Shown here: positions 32,462-33,884 of the stretch, piece by piece
How the letters are laid out: every line of letters starts with the position of its first letter
Position numbering within the stretch: the stretch's first letter is position 1
From: Bacillota bacterium
GTDB taxonomy: Bacteria; Bacillota; Limnochordia; Darwinibacteriales; DTU012
DNA length: 33,884 nucleotides
Assembly: GCA_012798795.1 (NCBI GenBank)
Contig: JAAZMN010000075.1
Location: 1-33,884, forward strand
Direction of reading: 5' to 3'
Notes under the pieces: generated by a model
Told to the model about the DNA's origin: nothing
Seen by the model: only the letters and a program-made list of their open reading frames with translations
The model's database searches: none
Program-made: the position numbers and the translations under genes

Positions 32462-33478
32462 TTAAATACGGCAGCATGAATCGCGCTCAATTAATTTTAC
32501 AGATAACACAACCGGGCTAAGAGCAGTTTCTGTTTGACGAATTAAACCCAATAAAACCTTGGCTGCAGTTCTACCCATTAAATCCGTATCCTGCCTAATT
32601 GTTGTTAATCTCGGTTTAATATATTTACATAAATCAATGTCGTCATAGCCAATTATGGAAATATCATCTGGGCATTTCAACCCTGATTCTTCTATTGCCA
32701 TTAAAGCCCCTACCGCAATAGAATCGCTTTGGCAGAACACTGCCGTCGGCCTATCGGATTGTTTAATTAACTTCTTCATGCCTTCATAGCCACAAACCTC
32801 AAGATAATCATTACCCACAATCCACTGAGTAGGACAAGTAAGATTATATTTTCTTAAAGCTTCCAAAAAGCCTTCTGTCCGCTCTTCTGTTGGCTTTACA
32901 CCAGGTAAACCTTGAATTAGTGCAATTTTTCGATGTCCTAAATTATAAAAATACTCCACAGCCTGCCTAGCCCCGCTGTAGTTATCCCATACAACGCACC
33001 TTGAATTCCTGCCACAGTGATCTCCGTCAATAAATACACTAGGTAGTTTAGAATTAAGCAAGGAAGCTAAACTGGGTTCATTTTTATCAATACCCATAAA
33101 AACCGCCCCATCAACTTGACGCGTACGGCATTTTTGCAGAAAATCTTTGCTACCTTTTAACGTAGAATCCGATAACAGCACAAAATCGTACCCGTGTTTG
33201 CCCAATGTTCTTTGTAATCCAAATACTACACCCTGGAAAAATGCATGATGCAGCCCGGGAGTGGGATTATGAGCCACAAATAAACCTATAGAATAAGACT
33301 GCTTTCCTGATAAGCTTTTTGCTATTACATTAGGTTCAAATGACTCTTCCTCTAAAATCTTTAGAACTCTCTGCCGTGTTTCAGCTCCTATATCTGAATA
33401 ATTATTAATTACTTTAGATACAGTAGCTACAGAAACTCCTGCCTTTTTTGCTATGTCTTTAATAGTTTTTACAGTCAT
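32462..33478 (-). CDS. LacI family transcriptional regulator
   Basis: A 338-residue repressor-type regulator. The N-terminal helix-turn-helix is TIKDIAKKAGVSVATVSKVI followed by NNYSDIGAETRQRVL and hinge EPNVIAKSLSGKQSYSIGLF. The periplasmic-binding-like effector domain follows (VDGAVFMGIDKNEPSLASLL, YNLGHRKIALIQG, PTAVFCQSDSIAVGALMAIE, DDISIIGYDDIDLCKYIKPR, LTTIRQDTDLMGRTAAKVLL). The effector is presumably the imported sugar. The ATG at 33478 has GGGGGAGGA upstream; the frame to 33550 has no ribosome site. It lies 26 nt before the NHL/YIP1 gene and 80 nt after the gene at the window edge, so it probably regulates this locus. No clear LacI operator was found. Confidence 0.95.
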   Translation of the reverse strand: MTVKTIKDIAKKAGVSVATVSKVINNYSDIGAETRQRVLKILEEESFEPNVIAKSLSGKQSYSIGLFVAHNPTPGLHHAFFQGVVFGLQRTLGKHGYDFVLLSDSTLKGSKDFLQKCRTRQVDGAVFMGIDKNEPSLASLLNSKLPSVFIDGDHCGRNSRCVVWDNYSGARQAVEYFYNLGHRKIALIQGLPGVKPTEERTEGFLEALRKYNLTCPTQWIVGNDYLEVCGYEGMKKLIKQSDRPTAVFCQSDSIAVGALMAIEESGLKCPDDISIIGYDDIDLCKYIKPRLTTIRQDTDLMGRTAAKVLLGLIRQTETALSPVVLSVKLIERDSCCRI

Positions 33479-33525
33479 TTTATCCTCCCCCAACGTACTA
33501 TTACCAAACTTATATCCAGCAGGAA

Positions 33526-33543
33526 GGAAGTCCAAGGACTCCC
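33526..33543. promoter_or_regulatory. Inverted repeat upstream of lacI
   Basis: GGAAGTC (33526-33532) and GACTCCC (33537-33543) form a 7-bp stem with one wobble around CAAG, between the upstream gene stop and the lacI start. It could be a weak hairpin terminator or a dimer operator. No T-run follows on the minus strand and no promoter is evident. Confidence 0.35.
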
Positions 33544-33558
33544 TCCCCATTTTCTATA

Positions 33559-33884
33559 CTATTGATTTAAAAACTCATCTATCACCGCTTGAATCTGTGG
33601 TGCTGCAGCAGCCCAAGCAGCTGCAGGACTCTGCTCTCCATTTTGAATAGCTTGTAGAGGAGCGTGCAGCGGCCTGCGGTCATCCCAATCTGGACCTAGC
33701 ATTCCATCTAAATGAAAACCGGATCCATCCCATTCTTCTTCAGCCATAAGCAGAAGTTCATAATCAAATTCATTTAAAACATAATCGTAGCGCAGCTCTT
33801 CTCTTTCCATTAACTCTTCTTCAATCTGGAACAAGAAGTTATGCAGAGCAACCAATCCTTCAGGAAATTCAGCCGAAGCCGGAA
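33559..33884 (-). CDS. Probable C-terminal end of an extracellular solute-binding protein (cut by window edge)
   Basis: The minus-strand frame is open from the window edge to TAA at 33559, giving about 108 residues of a C-terminus. The last part, APLQAIQNGEQSPAAAWAAA followed by APQIQAVIDEFLNQ, looks like the closing helices of sugar ABC binding proteins (a helix, a short GE-Q/K-SP turn, then AA-rich helix and VI-E-FLN). The preceding acidic stretch (YDYVLNEFDYELLLMAEEEW, GFHLDGMLGPDWDD) is less typical. The real start lies outside the window; TTG at 33855 is internal. If correct, the locus includes a second binding protein upstream of lacI, perhaps with its own transporter. The identification is tentative. 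Confidence 0.55.
   Translation of the reverse strand, partial: PASAEFPEGLVALHNFLFQIEEELMEREELRYDYVLNEFDYELLLMAEEEWDGSGFHLDGMLGPDWDDRRPLHAPLQAIQNGEQSPAAAWAAAAPQIQAVIDEFLNQ

Noticed and set aside
1-33884. tRNA genes, CRISPR arrays, insertion sequences or prophage
   Set aside because: No tRNA T-loop-like signature, regularly spaced repeats, transposase/integrase coding or terminal inverted repeats were seen on reading both strands.

Overview
The window reads as a moderately AT-rich, densely coded chromosomal segment of an anaerobic, glycan-using member of the Firmicutes (Bacillota). Supporting features are NiaR/NiaX niacin control, an M-box riboswitch ahead of mgtE, a YkuS-family protein, the ylqG-ylqH pair, a penicillin-binding protein with a MecA-type N-terminal domain, PdxS, and large CUT1 sugar ABC transporter clusters. 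One small secreted protein (14108-14560) looks like an outer-membrane beta-barrel ending in Phe. This raises the possibility of a diderm Firmicute (Halanaerobiales- or Limnochordia-like), but that is inference. I see no rRNA, tRNA, CRISPR array, prophage or insertion sequence.

Layout. 1-2091 holds the 5' part of ispH (cut by the window edge), niaX and divergent niaR, with a long palindromic operator that carries both -35 boxes. 2092-3820 is mgtE with a layered leader: promoter, M-box aptamer, intrinsic terminator, a 20-codon leader ORF with its own Shine-Dalgarno, and a hairpin whose right arm can alternatively pair with the mgtE Shine-Dalgarno. 3920-7886 holds a Gfo/Idh/MocA oxidoreductase, ykuS (probably starting at ATT), a PadR regulator, ylqG-ylqH (FliK-like and FlhB-C-like) and a metallophosphoesterase. 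7950-8828 is pdxS without a neighbouring pdxT. 8926-13929 is a minus-strand envelope run: patatin phospholipase, an unrecognised coiled-coil protein, a transpeptidase PBP, then cardiolipin synthase.

14108-18251 has the barrel-like protein and a plus-strand operon of a YbhN-like membrane protein, a secreted GH5 beta-glucanase and a SIMPL-domain protein. 18321-20784 is asnA-asnS preceded by a 17-codon leader ORF that overlaps the asnA start. 20916-33884 is one long minus-strand carbohydrate locus: the C-terminal end of a probable solute-binding protein (cut by the edge), a LacI regulator, an NHL-propeller/YIP1 membrane protein, a DUF5696 protein with a possible glycosidase-like fold, a permease pair, a 986-codon binding protein with two N-terminal sugar-binding-like modules, and a second permease pair. 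No ATPase is encoded here, so a shared MsmX/UgpC-type ATPase elsewhere is expected.

Most notable are the mgtE leader switch, the two-permease-pair/DUF5696/NHL-YIP1 transport system, the asnA leader ORF, and two probable non-canonical starts (ATT for ykuS, CTG for the patatin gene) supported by Shine-Dalgarno spacing and, for ykuS, alignment with the remembered family N-terminus.
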